Below the pieces are notes generated by a model. It saw only the letters and a program-made list of their open reading frames with translations, did no database searches and was not told the origin of the DNA. A DNA stretch of 37,081 nucleotides, taken from the NCBI GenBank assembly GCA_028704635.1, contig JAQWFB010000008.1, positions 1 to 37,081 on the forward strand, read 5' to 3'. The translations under genes were made by a program, and so were the position numbers. The DNA is from Candidatus Shapirobacteria bacterium. Lineage in GTDB: Bacteria; Patescibacteriota; Microgenomatia; UBA12405. This document shows, piece after piece, positions 1 to 8,686 of this stretch (its first letter is position 1; every line of letters begins with the position of its first letter).

Positions 1-57
1 GTCCAAAGTTTCACTAAAGAAATTATATCCCCTTTTTCTAAAAAGATTAAAAATTAA
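1..57 (+). CDS. possible C-terminal end of a gene cut by the window edge
   Basis: Reading frame 1 is open from the first base and ends in TAA at 55-57, giving an 18-residue tail ending SKKIKN, a plausible basic C-terminus. Nothing else supports it, the stretch is too short to identify, and it could be noncoding. Positions 58-92 between it and the terminator show nothing recognisable. Confidence 0.25.
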   Translation, partial: VQSFTKEIISPFSKKIKN

Positions 58-92
58 TTAAGAAATTATTAAAACAAAAGTATTGTAATATA

Positions 93-120
93 AAAAAATC
101 CCTAAAGATAGGGATTTTTT
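93..120. terminator. bidirectional intrinsic terminator after tRNA-Asn
   Basis: An A-tract, a TCCCTA/TAGGGA stem with a 4-nt loop and a T-tract form a symmetrical rho-independent terminator. It lies 5 nt past the 3' end of the minus-strand tRNA-Asn and could also stop plus-strand transcription entering from the left. Confidence 0.8.
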
Positions 121-124
121 GTAG

Positions 125-196
125 CTCGCCCTTCTGGATTCGAACCAAAAACCTTTCCGTTAACAGCGGATTGCTCTACCGTTGAGCTAAGGGCGA
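125..196 (-). tRNA. tRNA-Asn (GTT)
   Basis: The minus strand folds into a full cloverleaf: acceptor stem TCGCCCT/AGGGCGA, D-arm GCTC/GAGC, anticodon loop CTGTTAA (anticodon GTT), T-arm with TTCGAAT loop, and discriminator G. The outermost anticodon-stem pair is an A-A mismatch. CCA is not encoded and must be added after transcription. A TATAAT hexamer lies 10 nt upstream and a terminator 5 nt downstream, so this is a single-gene transcription unit. Confidence 0.95.
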
Positions 197-206
197 TCGT
201 GAGGTT

Positions 207-215
207 ATTATAGCA
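207..215 (-). promoter_or_regulatory. extended -10 promoter of tRNA-Asn
   Basis: On the minus strand TGCTATAAT (extended -10) ends 10 nt before the mature tRNA 5' end, implying a short 5' leader removed by RNase P. The same TGCTATAAT occurs before the tmRNA gene. No clear -35 box is seen. Confidence 0.65.
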
Positions 216-250
216 TCAGATTTGGATTTAGAAAATAAATAAGTCTGAGG

Positions 251-256
251 TATAAT
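251..256 (+). promoter_or_regulatory. -10 box, leaderless start of histidine phosphatase
   Basis: TATAAT ends 7 nt before the ATG at 264, so the transcript would start at or next to the A of the start codon. No Shine-Dalgarno is present. Confidence 0.7.
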
Positions 257-263
257 ATCTGGC

Positions 264-809
264 ATGAAATTAATTTTAATTAGACATGGCGAAACAGAAG
301 AAAATGCTAATCATATTGTTGGTGGATTAGACGATAGTAAATTAAATAAAAAAGGGATTGAACAGGCAAAAAAAGCAGGCAAGGAATTAAAGGAAAAATA
401 TAAGATTGATATGATTTTTTGTTCACCTTTAAAAAGGTGTGTGGAAACTTTGGAAAATATTTTAGACGAATATCCGTTTGAAGGGCAAATATTTATGTCG
501 AAGTTAATTGAAGAAAGAGATTTTGGTGAATATATTGGGATGGAAGATGTTTTGGTTGATTGGGATGATATTAATAAAATTAATAAAATAAATAGAGAAA
601 TGGGGGTGGAAAGTTTGCCAGAATTAGAAAAAAGAATTAATCTTTTTTTGGAAGATTTAAAATTAGAAGACGAAAACTCAACTGTTTTAGTGGTTAGTCA
701 TGATTGGGCAATCAGGATGATGATATCTAAAATTACCGGAAAAGATCTTGATGAAATCAGAGTTGATAATGCTGCGATAAACGAGTTTGAAATTGATTAT
801 TCTAAATAA
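264..809 (+). CDS. histidine phosphatase family protein (phosphoglycerate mutase-like)
   Basis: A 181-residue soluble protein. The N-terminus carries the branch-1 histidine phosphatase signature [10 protein letters not shown], with R7 and H8 as the phospho-accepting site, and a second conserved His in [10 protein letters not shown] near the C-terminus; [10 protein letters not shown] is the usual third block. Family members dephosphorylate sugars, nucleotides or cofactors through a phosphohistidine, and the substrate cannot be told from sequence. The length is typical of stand-alone phosphatases rather than the larger glycolytic mutases. It starts 7 nt after a TATAAT box, and its 3' end overlaps convergent rpoD by 13 nt. 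Confidence 0.88.
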   Translation: MKLILIRHGETEENANHIVGGLDDSKLNKKGIEQAKKAGKELKEKYKIDMIFCSPLKRCVETLENILDEYPFEGQIFMSKLIEERDFGEYIGMEDVLVDWDDINKINKINREMGVESLPELEKRINLFLEDLKLEDENSTVLVVSHDWAIRMMISKITGKDLDEIRVDNAAINEFEIDYSK

Positions 810-1882
810 TCTTGTAATTTCTTACGGCGGCTGGGATGTCTTAATTTACGCAAGGCTTTGGCTTCGATTTGACGGATACGTTCGCGAGTGACATTAAAAA
901 TTTTGCCAACTTCTTCGAGAGTTTTTGGAGTTTCCCCCATTAAGCCAAAACGAAGACTTAAAACTTTAGTTTCGCGTTCATCGAGACTACCTAAAACTTC
1001 TTCAATTGATTCTCGTAATAATTCTTTACTGGTTTCTTCATAGGGAGACATTTGAGTGGTGTCTTCAATAAAGTCACCTAAAAATGAATCTTCATCGTCG
1101 CCAACAGGTGTTGAGAGTGAAGTGGTGTCTTGAGAAATTCGATAAATTTCTTCAACTTTTTCAACAGAAATGCCCACTTCTTCGGCAATTTGTTCAATTT
1201 CTGGCTCATGACCAAGTCGTTGAGTTAGAGCGCGAGTGGCTTTATAAACTTTATTGATAGTTTCGACCATGTGAACTGGAATACGGATGGTTTTAGCCTG
1301 ATCGGCAATAGCACGAGTAATAGCTTGTCGAATCCACCAGGTGGCGTAAGTAGAGAATTTAAAACCACGGTGCCAATCGAATTTTTCAACAGCACGCATT
1401 AAGCCTTGATTACCTTCTTGGACTAGATCTAAAAAGGTTAAACCGCGACCGATATATTTTTTGGCAATGGAAACAACAAGACGCAAGTTAGCATTAATAA
1501 GGGCTTCGCGAGCCGAAAGAGAACCTTTTTCGATTTGTTGAGCCAGATCGACTTCTTCTTCAAAGGTTAAAAGATTAATTTTTCCAATTTCTTTTAAATA
1601 CATTCTGACCGAATCGACATTACCTTTTTGAGATAACATACTGAGAAGATCAGCGGAAGTATTTTTTTCTTTTTCAATTTCAAGAACTTCTTTAGATTCG
1701 ACTTTATCGTAAACATCAACACCATGTTCGAAGAGATAATCAAAAACATCATCGACTTCTTGAATGTGTTTTTCTGGTTCGGGAATTTGATTTAAAATCT
1801 CATCATTGGTAAGATAGTGAAGCTTCTTAGCTTGAGTGAGTAACGCCTGCTTGACTTTGGATATGTTTAACGTGGCTACCAT
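797..1882 (-). CDS. rpoD: RNA polymerase primary sigma factor (sigma-70, RpoD/SigA)
   Basis: A 361-residue primary sigma factor that directs RNA polymerase to housekeeping promoters. In order it has a region 1.1-like acidic N-terminus (about residues 1-60), region 1.2 ([11 protein letters not shown]), region 2 with the core-binding and -10 recognition helix ([17 protein letters not shown]), region 3 ([13 protein letters not shown]) and region 4.2 helix-turn-helix ([24 protein letters not shown]). No long nonconserved insert lies between regions 1.2 and 2, as in compact sigma factors. It follows dnaG by 33 nt on the same strand, the classical macromolecular-synthesis order, but has its own TACAAT -10 box 7 nt before the ATG. 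It is the factor expected to read the TANNAT promoters described here. Confidence 0.97.
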   Translation of the reverse strand: MVATLNISKVKQALLTQAKKLHYLTNDEILNQIPEPEKHIQEVDDVFDYLFEHGVDVYDKVESKEVLEIEKEKNTSADLLSMLSQKGNVDSVRMYLKEIGKINLLTFEEEVDLAQQIEKGSLSAREALINANLRLVVSIAKKYIGRGLTFLDLVQEGNQGLMRAVEKFDWHRGFKFSTYATWWIRQAITRAIADQAKTIRIPVHMVETINKVYKATRALTQRLGHEPEIEQIAEEVGISVEKVEEIYRISQDTTSLSTPVGDDEDSFLGDFIEDTTQMSPYEETSKELLRESIEEVLGSLDERETKVLSLRFGLMGETPKTLEEVGKIFNVTRERIRQIEAKALRKLRHPSRRKKLQDYLE

Positions 1883-1889
1883 GCGGTAT

Positions 1890-1895
1890 ATTGTA
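1890..1895 (-). promoter_or_regulatory. -10 box, leaderless start of rpoD
   Basis: Minus-strand TACAAT ends 7 nt before the rpoD ATG, inside the dnaG-rpoD gap. rpoD may thus be transcribed independently of dnaG. No -35 box is recognisable. Confidence 0.65.
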
Positions 1896-1915
1896 TAGGA
1901 AAAATTGGGAAAAAG

Positions 1916-3709
1916 CTAGATTTTATTTGTCTGGAGTTGATGAAGTTTTTCTAACGTTTGATTATATTCGGTTTCAACCTCTTTTAAGGCCTCTTCGTTT
2001 TCTTCTGATTCAAATTTGGTTATTTGATTACTAAGCTGATTTAACCTATCTTTCAATAAAATTTTATTTATATTATTAGTGGCTTTTTTGATTTCTGATA
2101 AACGAGCAACTGAATCAATTTGATTTTTTTGGGATTCAAAATAAAGATTTTCAAAGAGCGGTTTGATTTCGGCTGGCAAGGAATCGAGAATTTGTCTTAA
2201 AGTTAAATCTTCTTTTTCTAAAAGATACTTGGCAATAGTTTTAAAACGAGAAACTGTTAATTGATCAAGATATTTTTTAAGTTTTTGAGATAATTTGACA
2301 GGATCTTTGGCGCCAATAATTAAAGTTAATAATAATTCTTCGAGTTTTTCAGTTTTGCTTTCCGATGTTTCAATAATTTCAACCCCTTTGGGAATTAATT
2401 TAAAATTAGTGGGGTTAGAATTCTGGTATTTTTTAGCTTCTTCGTAAATTGATTCTTCACTAGAATTAATTTCATTGGCTAATTTTTTAAAATAATCCGA
2501 TTTAACGACAGAATTTTTTATTTTGATTAAAAGAGGTAAAACTACACTTAAAACTTCTTTTTTACCTTTAATGGTATTAATGTCGTGAATTTTTAATTGA
2601 GATTGAATAATAAAATCCCAAACATCAGTGGCTTTTTTAAATTGAAATTTAAAAAATTCTAGGTCGGATTTAATGGCCTCATCAGGATCTTTGTATTTAT
2701 CACCTAAATTTAAAACTTTAATATCAAATTCCATAGAATCGGCTAATTCAATACTTTTACGAGCAGCATTGTTGCCAGCAAAATCGGAATCAAGAGCCAA
2801 AATTAAAGTATCCGTGTAACGACGAAGAAGTTGGAGTTGGTCTTGGGTAAAGGCAGTGCCTTTTAAAGCAACGATGTTTTTAAAACCAGATTGAAATGGG
2901 GAAATCATATCGAATTCACCTTCGACGACAATTACTGAATTTTCCTGTCTTATGGCTTCTTTGGCAAGGTTAAGACCAAAAAGCATTTGGCTTTTGTGGT
3001 AAATTTCGGTTTCGGGAGAATTAATATATTTAGCTAAATTAGGATTTTTACTGGTAGGCAAAATTCGACCAGAAAAACCGACAATGTGGCCACGATAATC
3101 GAGAAGAGGAAAGGTTAGTCGACCATTAAAACGATCGTAAAGGCCTGAATTAAAACGACTGTTGCCAAAGGTACCGGTGTCGATTAAATCGTCAATTTTA
3201 TAACCTTTTTTTAAAATAAAATTGCTTAAATATTTTGAATCTTCTGGAGAGAAACCGATATTAAAAGTTTTAATAGTTTCTAGAGTTATTCCCCTATTGG
3301 TGACATATTCAAGAGCATCTTTGCCCAGTGAATGGGATAAAAGAATATAGTTATAAAATTTGGCGACTTGAGAATTAATTTCGATTAATAATTTCTTTTT
3401 GGATTCTTGATGGTCAATAAGACTGCTTTTGATTAAAGTAACACCACTTAATTTGGCTAATTCTTCTAAGGCTTCTCTAAAATCGATTCGTTCATATTCT
3501 TGTAAAAAGGTAAAAACATCACCGGCCTTACCACAACCAAAACATTTAAAAATTTGGAGTTCTTCTGAAACTGTAAAAGAAGGAGTTTTTTCGCCATGAA
3601 AAGGACAGCAGGCAAAATGATGACGACCTCGCTTTTTTAAAGGGACATAGCGATTAATGACATCAATAATGTTGACTTTTTGCTTAATTTCTTCAACTTG
3701 ATTATCCAC
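1916..3709 (-). CDS. dnaG: DNA primase DnaG
   Basis: A 597-residue bacterial primase that lays RNA primers for replication. The N-terminal CHC2 zinc finger has C35, H38, C56 and C59 (CPFHGEKTPSF then CFGCGKAGD). The catalytic core has the TOPRIM Glu in VVEGEFDM and the Asp pair in LALDSDFAGNNA, with RNA polymerase-domain motifs such as GFSGRI in front. The C-terminal third is the poorly conserved helicase-interaction region. Translation starts at GTG, supported by TAGAAT ending 6 nt before it. The upstream neighbour is the polyprenyl synthase (15-nt gap) and the downstream one is rpoD. Confidence 0.96.
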   Translation of the reverse strand: MDNQVEEIKQKVNIIDVINRYVPLKKRGRHHFACCPFHGEKTPSFTVSEELQIFKCFGCGKAGDVFTFLQEYERIDFREALEELAKLSGVTLIKSSLIDHQESKKKLLIEINSQVAKFYNYILLSHSLGKDALEYVTNRGITLETIKTFNIGFSPEDSKYLSNFILKKGYKIDDLIDTGTFGNSRFNSGLYDRFNGRLTFPLLDYRGHIVGFSGRILPTSKNPNLAKYINSPETEIYHKSQMLFGLNLAKEAIRQENSVIVVEGEFDMISPFQSGFKNIVALKGTAFTQDQLQLLRRYTDTLILALDSDFAGNNAARKSIELADSMEFDIKVLNLGDKYKDPDEAIKSDLEFFKFQFKKATDVWDFIIQSQLKIHDINTIKGKKEVLSVVLPLLIKIKNSVVKSDYFKKLANEINSSEESIYEEAKKYQNSNPTNFKLIPKGVEIIETSESKTEKLEELLLTLIIGAKDPVKLSQKLKKYLDQLTVSRFKTIAKYLLEKEDLTLRQILDSLPAEIKPLFENLYFESQKNQIDSVARLSEIKKATNNINKILLKDRLNQLSNQITKFESEENEEALKEVETEYNQTLEKLHQLQTNKI

Positions 3710-3715
3710 TGGCCT

Positions 3716-3721
3716 ATTCTA
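3716..3721 (-). promoter_or_regulatory. -10 box, leaderless GTG start of dnaG
   Basis: Minus-strand TAGAAT ends 6 nt before the GTG start of dnaG, between the stop of the polyprenyl synthase and dnaG. Confidence 0.65.
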
Positions 3722-3724
3722 ACA

Positions 3725-4795
3725 TTAATGGGTTCGAGTGAGGATGAAATCGAAAATTGATTGTAATTCAGAGCGGAAAGGTTCTTTTGATAAAAATTTT
3801 AAATCATTGTCAAAAATTTCTTGAGCTTGAATAGCAAATTTTTGGGCTAATTTTTTTCCATAATCTATGCTGCCACATTCTTCCATTTTTTCGATTACCC
3901 AATTGACTTCATCTGGAGTTTTTTGTGATCGGTTTTTGGATAAAATTTCTTTTAGTTTTAATAAGTCCTTCGATGCGGCATTTTTTAATAAATGAATTAA
4001 CATAATGGTACGTTTACCTTCATAAATATCATTACCCTGTTGATTCTTTTGGCCGGCAAAATCGGAAGTTAAATCAAGAAGATCATCGACAATTTGAAAG
4101 GAACGGCCAAGTAAAATGCCAAATTTATAGATTGATTCTAATTGAGAATCAGTGGCGCCAGCCAAAATGGCACCAAGACGCATTGGACCAGCAATGGTGT
4201 AGTAACCAGTTTTACTTTCGAGAATTAATAAAATATCCTCTTCAGTTAAATCAAATATATTGTCTTGAGTCCATTTGATTTCAATAGTTTGACCAAGAAT
4301 AGTGCGGTTGAGCATACAAAAAAATTCGTCTTGGATTTTTTGAGCAATTTTGGGATCTAGGATTGAGTAGTTTTTTGATAAAACTTGCCACATTAAAACA
4401 TGAAGAGCATCGCCAGCGTTGATAGCTAATTCGTCACTATAAATTTTTTGAAGGGCTGGCTGGCTGCGACGCTGAAGTGATTGATCTTCAACATCGTCAT
4501 GAATTAAAATCCAATCTTCAGAAATTTGCATAGCGGCGGCAGTTGACAGAGTTTGGTTTAAATCAAAACCGAGCGATTGGGCAGTCAATATTACAAGGTT
4601 GGGACGAAAATATTTACCCTTTCTTTTGGGGTAATCTGAGACTATTTGGAAATGAAAATCGGAAAGTGGCTGATATTTAGATTTTATTTGGCAAAATTCT
4701 GGGTGATTTTTAATTAGATCGAGATATTTTTCAATTTCGGGCCACAAAATATTTTTATTTTTAGTTAAAACTTCAACAGCATCTATTTTTTTCAT
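3725..4795 (-). CDS. polyprenyl synthetase (trans-prenyl diphosphate synthase)
   Basis: A 356-residue trans-isoprenyl diphosphate synthase of the IspA/GGPPS/OctaPPS family. It condenses isopentenyl diphosphate onto an allylic primer to make longer prenyl diphosphates. The first aspartate-rich motif is DDVED at 100-104 and the second is DDLLD at 237-241; GKYFRP (60-65) and YEGKRT are the usual substrate-binding blocks. Chain length cannot be set from sequence alone. The start codon overlaps the stop of the upstream membrane protein in an ATGA, so the two are translationally coupled. The partial cis-prenyltransferase UppS at the right edge is the other prenyl enzyme in the window. Confidence 0.93.
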   Translation of the reverse strand: MKKIDAVEVLTKNKNILWPEIEKYLDLIKNHPEFCQIKSKYQPLSDFHFQIVSDYPKRKGKYFRPNLVILTAQSLGFDLNQTLSTAAAMQISEDWILIHDDVEDQSLQRRSQPALQKIYSDELAINAGDALHVLMWQVLSKNYSILDPKIAQKIQDEFFCMLNRTILGQTIEIKWTQDNIFDLTEEDILLILESKTGYYTIAGPMRLGAILAGATDSQLESIYKFGILLGRSFQIVDDLLDLTSDFAGQKNQQGNDIYEGKRTIMLIHLLKNAASKDLLKLKEILSKNRSQKTPDEVNWVIEKMEECGSIDYGKKLAQKFAIQAQEIFDNDLKFLSKEPFRSELQSIFDFILTRTH

Positions 4796-5946
4796 GAAAT
4801 TTTTTCAATAGGTAATTCGATTGGGTTCGGCTTAGTGGTTTTTTTAACGAGACGGTCAAAAGTGAAAGGTGAAATGAAATAAATAAATTCAAATGAAAGT
4901 ACAGACAAATCATGCGAACAAGGCATAAGTCGAGTGACCCAAATGGTAAAAAGAGAAAGGAGTAAACCGTTTTGAGCACTTTTTTGAAGATGTTGACGAG
5001 TAACTTTTCGAATTGATTCTTCAGAAATATTATTAAGTCTGGCTTCAGCACTTAATTCGCGATTACTTTTGATACCAGATGAAATGGTGGCAATAAAGGT
5101 GCAGATAGCAGTGATGATATTGAAGCCATTATTTTGTTTGGTTAAATCGGCTGAAATAATAATTATTTCTCCAGCGGTGGGAATGTGACGAAAAACAAAA
5201 AGGGAGATTATAAAAAGGGTACCAATAAAACTGCTAATAAAAATTAATAGCTGATTATATTGGATGCGGATATTTAAGATTGATTTATTTTTTGATAAAA
5301 ATCGACGAAGAAAAACCCAAAGAAGACGAAGAATAACAAAAAAACCTAATAAGACTCCCCAAATAGTAAAAATAGTTTGCCAATTTAGAGCAGTGGTTTT
5401 TAAAACATGGATCCAAGGAAACCGGAAGATAGTACCTTGAAGAGGGTATGTTGGATAAGGAATGAAATTGTAAAGAAATTTACTAGCATCAATTGGATGA
5501 TGATAAAAATCCATAAAGAAAATACGACCAACTGAAAAGAATGCTAGGGCCAATAAAATAAAATTGAGAGTATGAAAAACAACTGACCAACTACCACTTT
5601 TAATTTGTCGCGTAAGTAAAATTTGCTGATTTTCTCCTTTAGTTTTTTCTAATTCTTTCTCAAATTCTTTTAAATCAGGACTAAGATTTTCATTAATAAT
5701 TCGAAATGGTAAAAAAATTAGAGTCTGAACTACACCAACAAAAATAATAGAAATCCAGGTACTTTTGGTTAAAAAATAAAGACCAAAAAAAAGACTGGCG
5801 TAAAAACGAAAACTGCCACCACTGAAAAACCAAACGAGGACGACTACTAAAAAAACTAAAAACAACAAAGTAATTATAGGTAACCGTTGTTTACTGTTGT
5901 CTATTTTACGAACATGGGCAAACGATGTTTGATCGGTTTGAATCAT
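4792..5946 (-). CDS. multi-pass membrane protein of unknown function
   Basis: 384 residues, not recognised. Hydrophobic stretches near residues 22-42, 46-80, 119-144, 187-217 and 228-253 indicate about five or six transmembrane segments, with a charged loop near 85-112. The C-terminal third (about 275-384) is less hydrophobic and ends in a Pro/Ile-rich tail. It is the first gene of a two-gene unit with the polyprenyl synthase (ATGA overlap), so a role in prenyl lipid or envelope metabolism is possible but only inferred. It has TATAAT 7 nt before its ATG and is divergent from the VirD4-like operon. Confidence 0.7.
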   Translation of the reverse strand: MIQTDQTSFAHVRKIDNSKQRLPIITLLFLVFLVVVLVWFFSGGSFRFYASLFFGLYFLTKSTWISIIFVGVVQTLIFLPFRIINENLSPDLKEFEKELEKTKGENQQILLTRQIKSGSWSVVFHTLNFILLALAFFSVGRIFFMDFYHHPIDASKFLYNFIPYPTYPLQGTIFRFPWIHVLKTTALNWQTIFTIWGVLLGFFVILRLLWVFLRRFLSKNKSILNIRIQYNQLLIFISSFIGTLFIISLFVFRHIPTAGEIIIISADLTKQNNGFNIITAICTFIATISSGIKSNRELSAEARLNNISEESIRKVTRQHLQKSAQNGLLLSLFTIWVTRLMPCSHDLSVLSFEFIYFISPFTFDRLVKKTTKPNPIELPIEKIS

Positions 5947-5953
5947 TGTGTTA

Positions 5954-5975
5954 ATTATACAATTTAACTTATACT
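5954..5975. promoter_or_regulatory. divergent leaderless promoter pair
   Basis: Minus-strand TATAAT (5954-5959) ends 7 nt before the ATG at 5946. Plus-strand TATACT (5970-5975) ends 6 nt before the ATG at 5982. The whole divergent control region is 35 bp. Confidence 0.7.
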
Positions 5976-5981
5976 GTATGT

Positions 5982-6356
5982 ATGCCTGAAAATAAAGAAA
6001 TAATAAATAGTCAAAACGAGCAAATAGTCAGACAACCAACTGAAAGACCAACTGAAATAATGAGAGATTTGCAAAAAGATCAGGAAGCTTTTGTTCCAAG
6101 AGAAGTTAGAAGTTGGATGGAAAAAGTAGAAAAAAATCCATCTTTAAATAATCAAGGTCAAAAAATAAATGGCGATGATGATTCGGTTTTACAATCAATT
6201 GCTCCAGCGGTAACAAAAATTGTATTGCCGGTGGATAGAAAAAATTTTTCTGAAGGTTTTAATAAAACTATGGATGATGCTGGAAGATGGCTATCAGAAT
6301 TTGTGTTTAGATTGATTAAAAAGAATAAAGGTAATGTAAAATTTAAAGAGGAATGA
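5982..6356 (+). CDS. small protein coupled to a VirD4-like ATPase
   Basis: 124 residues, charged and without a convincing transmembrane segment. The N-terminal 60 residues are rich in Gln, Glu and Pro and probably disordered; the C-terminal half (FSEGFNKTMDDAGRWLSEFVFRLIKK) can form an amphipathic helix. No family is recognised. Its stop overlaps the start of the VirD4-like gene in an ATGA, which strongly suggests a dedicated partner or accessory subunit of that ATPase. It is the first gene of this unit, 6 nt after a TATACT box. Confidence 0.65.
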   Translation: MPENKEIINSQNEQIVRQPTERPTEIMRDLQKDQEAFVPREVRSWMEKVEKNPSLNNQGQKINGDDDSVLQSIAPAVTKIVLPVDRKNFSEGFNKTMDDAGRWLSEFVFRLIKKNKGNVKFKEE

Positions 6357-8686
6357 ATGAAAGTTTGATAGTTCAACAAATAAGTAGTTTTTTAATGTCA
6401 CTATTAATAGTAGTAATGGTTTTGTTGGTGTTAGTGCTTTTGGGTTTTGTTTTTTTAATGTGGTGGAAATGGAAGGATAGGGAAGAAAAATCGTTAAAAT
6501 TAATAACCTTATTAGTGGCAGTGCCTCAGGATAATGAGGTAAAGATTGATGCCGGTGAACAGATTATTAATTCAATTTCCAGTATTTATAAGTCGGCAAA
6601 AATAAAAATTTTTCAGCCTTGGATAGCTCAGCCAAGTGTGTCACTGGAAATTATTGGAACCCATGATGATATTAAATTTTATATTTCTGTTCCAGAAAAA
6701 TATCAGGATTTAATTGAAAAACAAATTTATAGTGTCTATGCTGGATCCGATATTAAAGTAGTAGAAGAGCCTAATATTTATACTAATGATGGTAAAGTCG
6801 AATATTTATGGTTAGCTTTAAAAAAATCACCACACTCCCCGCTTAAAACTTATAAAGAAATAGCTACTGATCCGTTGGCAGCAATAACTTCAACTTTATC
6901 TAAATTGGATGAAAAAGAAACAGTAGTAATTCAATTGGTGTTATCACCAACTGGTGGAGAATGGGCAAGAGTAGGTAGAAGTTTTATTAGTAGCACTAAA
7001 AAAAGCGAGTCTAATCCAGAAAAGGCTTCTTATAAGATTGATGCTAAACAATTGGAATCGATTGAACAAAAAACCAGTAAACATGGATTTGAGGTAGTAA
7101 TTAGAGTAATGGCAGTGGCTCCAAATAGAGAAATCGCTAAAATGAATATTGCCAATATTAAGGCTTGTTTTGGTCAATTTGAATCGCCATGGAATAAATT
7201 TACTGGTAAAAAAATAAGACTTAAATCAATGTTTATGATGGATTTTATTTATAAATATCCGGTATTGATGTGGTTTAGAAATAAAACTATTTTGTCATCA
7301 GATGAAATTGCAGGAATATTTCATTTTCCAAATAAGTCAATTGAAACACCAAATATTTATTGGTTAAAAGCAAAAAAGGCACCGGCCCCAACAGATTCAC
7401 CACAAGAGGGACTTTATATCGGTGATAATTTGTATCGCGGAATTGATAAAAAGTTTTGCATGGCAACATCTGATCGCCAAAGACATTTTTATATTGTGGG
7501 ACAAACTGGTGTGGGTAAATCGTGGCTTTTAGCTGATATGGCATTACAAGATATTAAGGCCGGACATGGGGTTTGTTTTATTGATCCACATGATACTTAT
7601 GAAAGTATTTTAGAAAGAATTCCACCAGAAAGAATTGAAGATGTGATTTATTTTGATCCATCTCAAACAGAACGACCAATGGGCTTTAATGTGATGGAAT
7701 GTGATCGGGAGGATCAAAAGGATTTTGTGACGAGTTCAATTATCAACTTAATGTATAAACTTTATGATCCTTATAAAACGGGTATCATTGGTCCACGATT
7801 TGAACATGCCATCAGAAATATAATGTTGACGGTGATGATTGAGCCAGGAGCAACATTTATTGAAGTGGTCCGCTGTTTAACAGATCAAAGTTATATTCAA
7901 GAATTATTGCCAAAAATAAAAGATCCGATGGTAAAACGATATTGGACTGATCAAATTGCCCAAACAAGTGATTTTCATAAGTCAGAAGTTTTGGATTATA
8001 TCGTGTCGAAATTCGGCCGATTTATTACCAATACAATGATGAGAAATATCATTGGACAATCGACTTCGTCTTTTAATTTTAGAAAAGCCATGGATGAAGG
8101 GAAAATTTTGATAATTAATTTGGCAAAAGGCACAATCGGAGAAGAAAATTCGGCATTCTTAGGCTTAGTTTTAATCCCAAAAATTTTAATTGCCGCTATG
8201 AGTCGACAAGACACACCAGAGGCATTAAGAAAAGATTTTTATTTATACGTGGATGAATTCCAAAATTTTGCCACTCAAGATTTTGCGGTGATTTTATCGG
8301 AAGCCAGAAAATATCATTTAAATTTAACAGTGGCCAACCAATTTATTTCCCAAATGGATGATGAGGTGAAAAATGCGGTTTTTGGAAACGTAGGTACTAT
8401 TTGTAGTTTTAGATTGGGTATTTCTGATGCTGGGTTTTTAGCTAAACAATTTCAACCAGAATTTGGCGAACATGATTTGTTGAATTTAGGGACTGGAGAG
8501 ATTTATATGAAAACCATGATAAATGGAGTACCAAAACAACCATTTTCTCTAAAAGTGTCAGCAGCGGAAAGACAAAAACAAGGAGATCCGAAGAAGGCAG
8601 AAATGATTAAGAAGTTATCGGCATTGAAATATGGACGACCACGAGAACTAGTAGAGGCAGAGATTGCAAAACGAGCGCGTCTTTAA
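6353..8686 (+). CDS. VirD4/TraG-like type IV secretion DNA-translocating ATPase
   Basis: 777 residues. One N-terminal transmembrane segment (about 14-38, LLIVVMVLLVLVLLGF) is followed by an extended soluble region and then a P-loop ATPase domain: Walker A GQTGVGKS (about 383-390) and Walker B LYVDEFQNF (about 628-636), with downstream motifs typical of conjugative coupling proteins. Such ATPases sit at the inner membrane and pump DNA or protein through type IV secretion channels. CPR genomes often carry VirD4/VirB4 relatives, whose role (conjugation, DNA uptake or surface machinery) is unsettled. The two pilin-like genes at 34718-35394 may belong to the same apparatus, but no VirB4 or VirB6 is in the window. 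The 3' end shares TTAA with the convergent methyltransferase. Confidence 0.88.
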   Translation: MNESLIVQQISSFLMSLLIVVMVLLVLVLLGFVFLMWWKWKDREEKSLKLITLLVAVPQDNEVKIDAGEQIINSISSIYKSAKIKIFQPWIAQPSVSLEIIGTHDDIKFYISVPEKYQDLIEKQIYSVYAGSDIKVVEEPNIYTNDGKVEYLWLALKKSPHSPLKTYKEIATDPLAAITSTLSKLDEKETVVIQLVLSPTGGEWARVGRSFISSTKKSESNPEKASYKIDAKQLESIEQKTSKHGFEVVIRVMAVAPNREIAKMNIANIKACFGQFESPWNKFTGKKIRLKSMFMMDFIYKYPVLMWFRNKTILSSDEIAGIFHFPNKSIETPNIYWLKAKKAPAPTDSPQEGLYIGDNLYRGIDKKFCMATSDRQRHFYIVGQTGVGKSWLLADMALQDIKAGHGVCFIDPHDTYESILERIPPERIEDVIYFDPSQTERPMGFNVMECDREDQKDFVTSSIINLMYKLYDPYKTGIIGPRFEHAIRNIMLTVMIEPGATFIEVVRCLTDQSYIQELLPKIKDPMVKRYWTDQIAQTSDFHKSEVLDYIVSKFGRFITNTMMRNIIGQSTSSFNFRKAMDEGKILIINLAKGTIGEENSAFLGLVLIPKILIAAMSRQDTPEALRKDFYLYVDEFQNFATQDFAVILSEARKYHLNLTVANQFISQMDDEVKNAVFGNVGTICSFRLGISDAGFLAKQFQPEFGEHDLLNLGTGEIYMKTMINGVPKQPFSLKVSAAERQKQGDPKKAEMIKKLSALKYGRPRELVEAEIAKRARL

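Noticed and set aside
4773-5051. 92-residue minus-strand ORF
   Set aside because: It overlaps the membrane protein in another frame and shows only a random hydrophobic bias.
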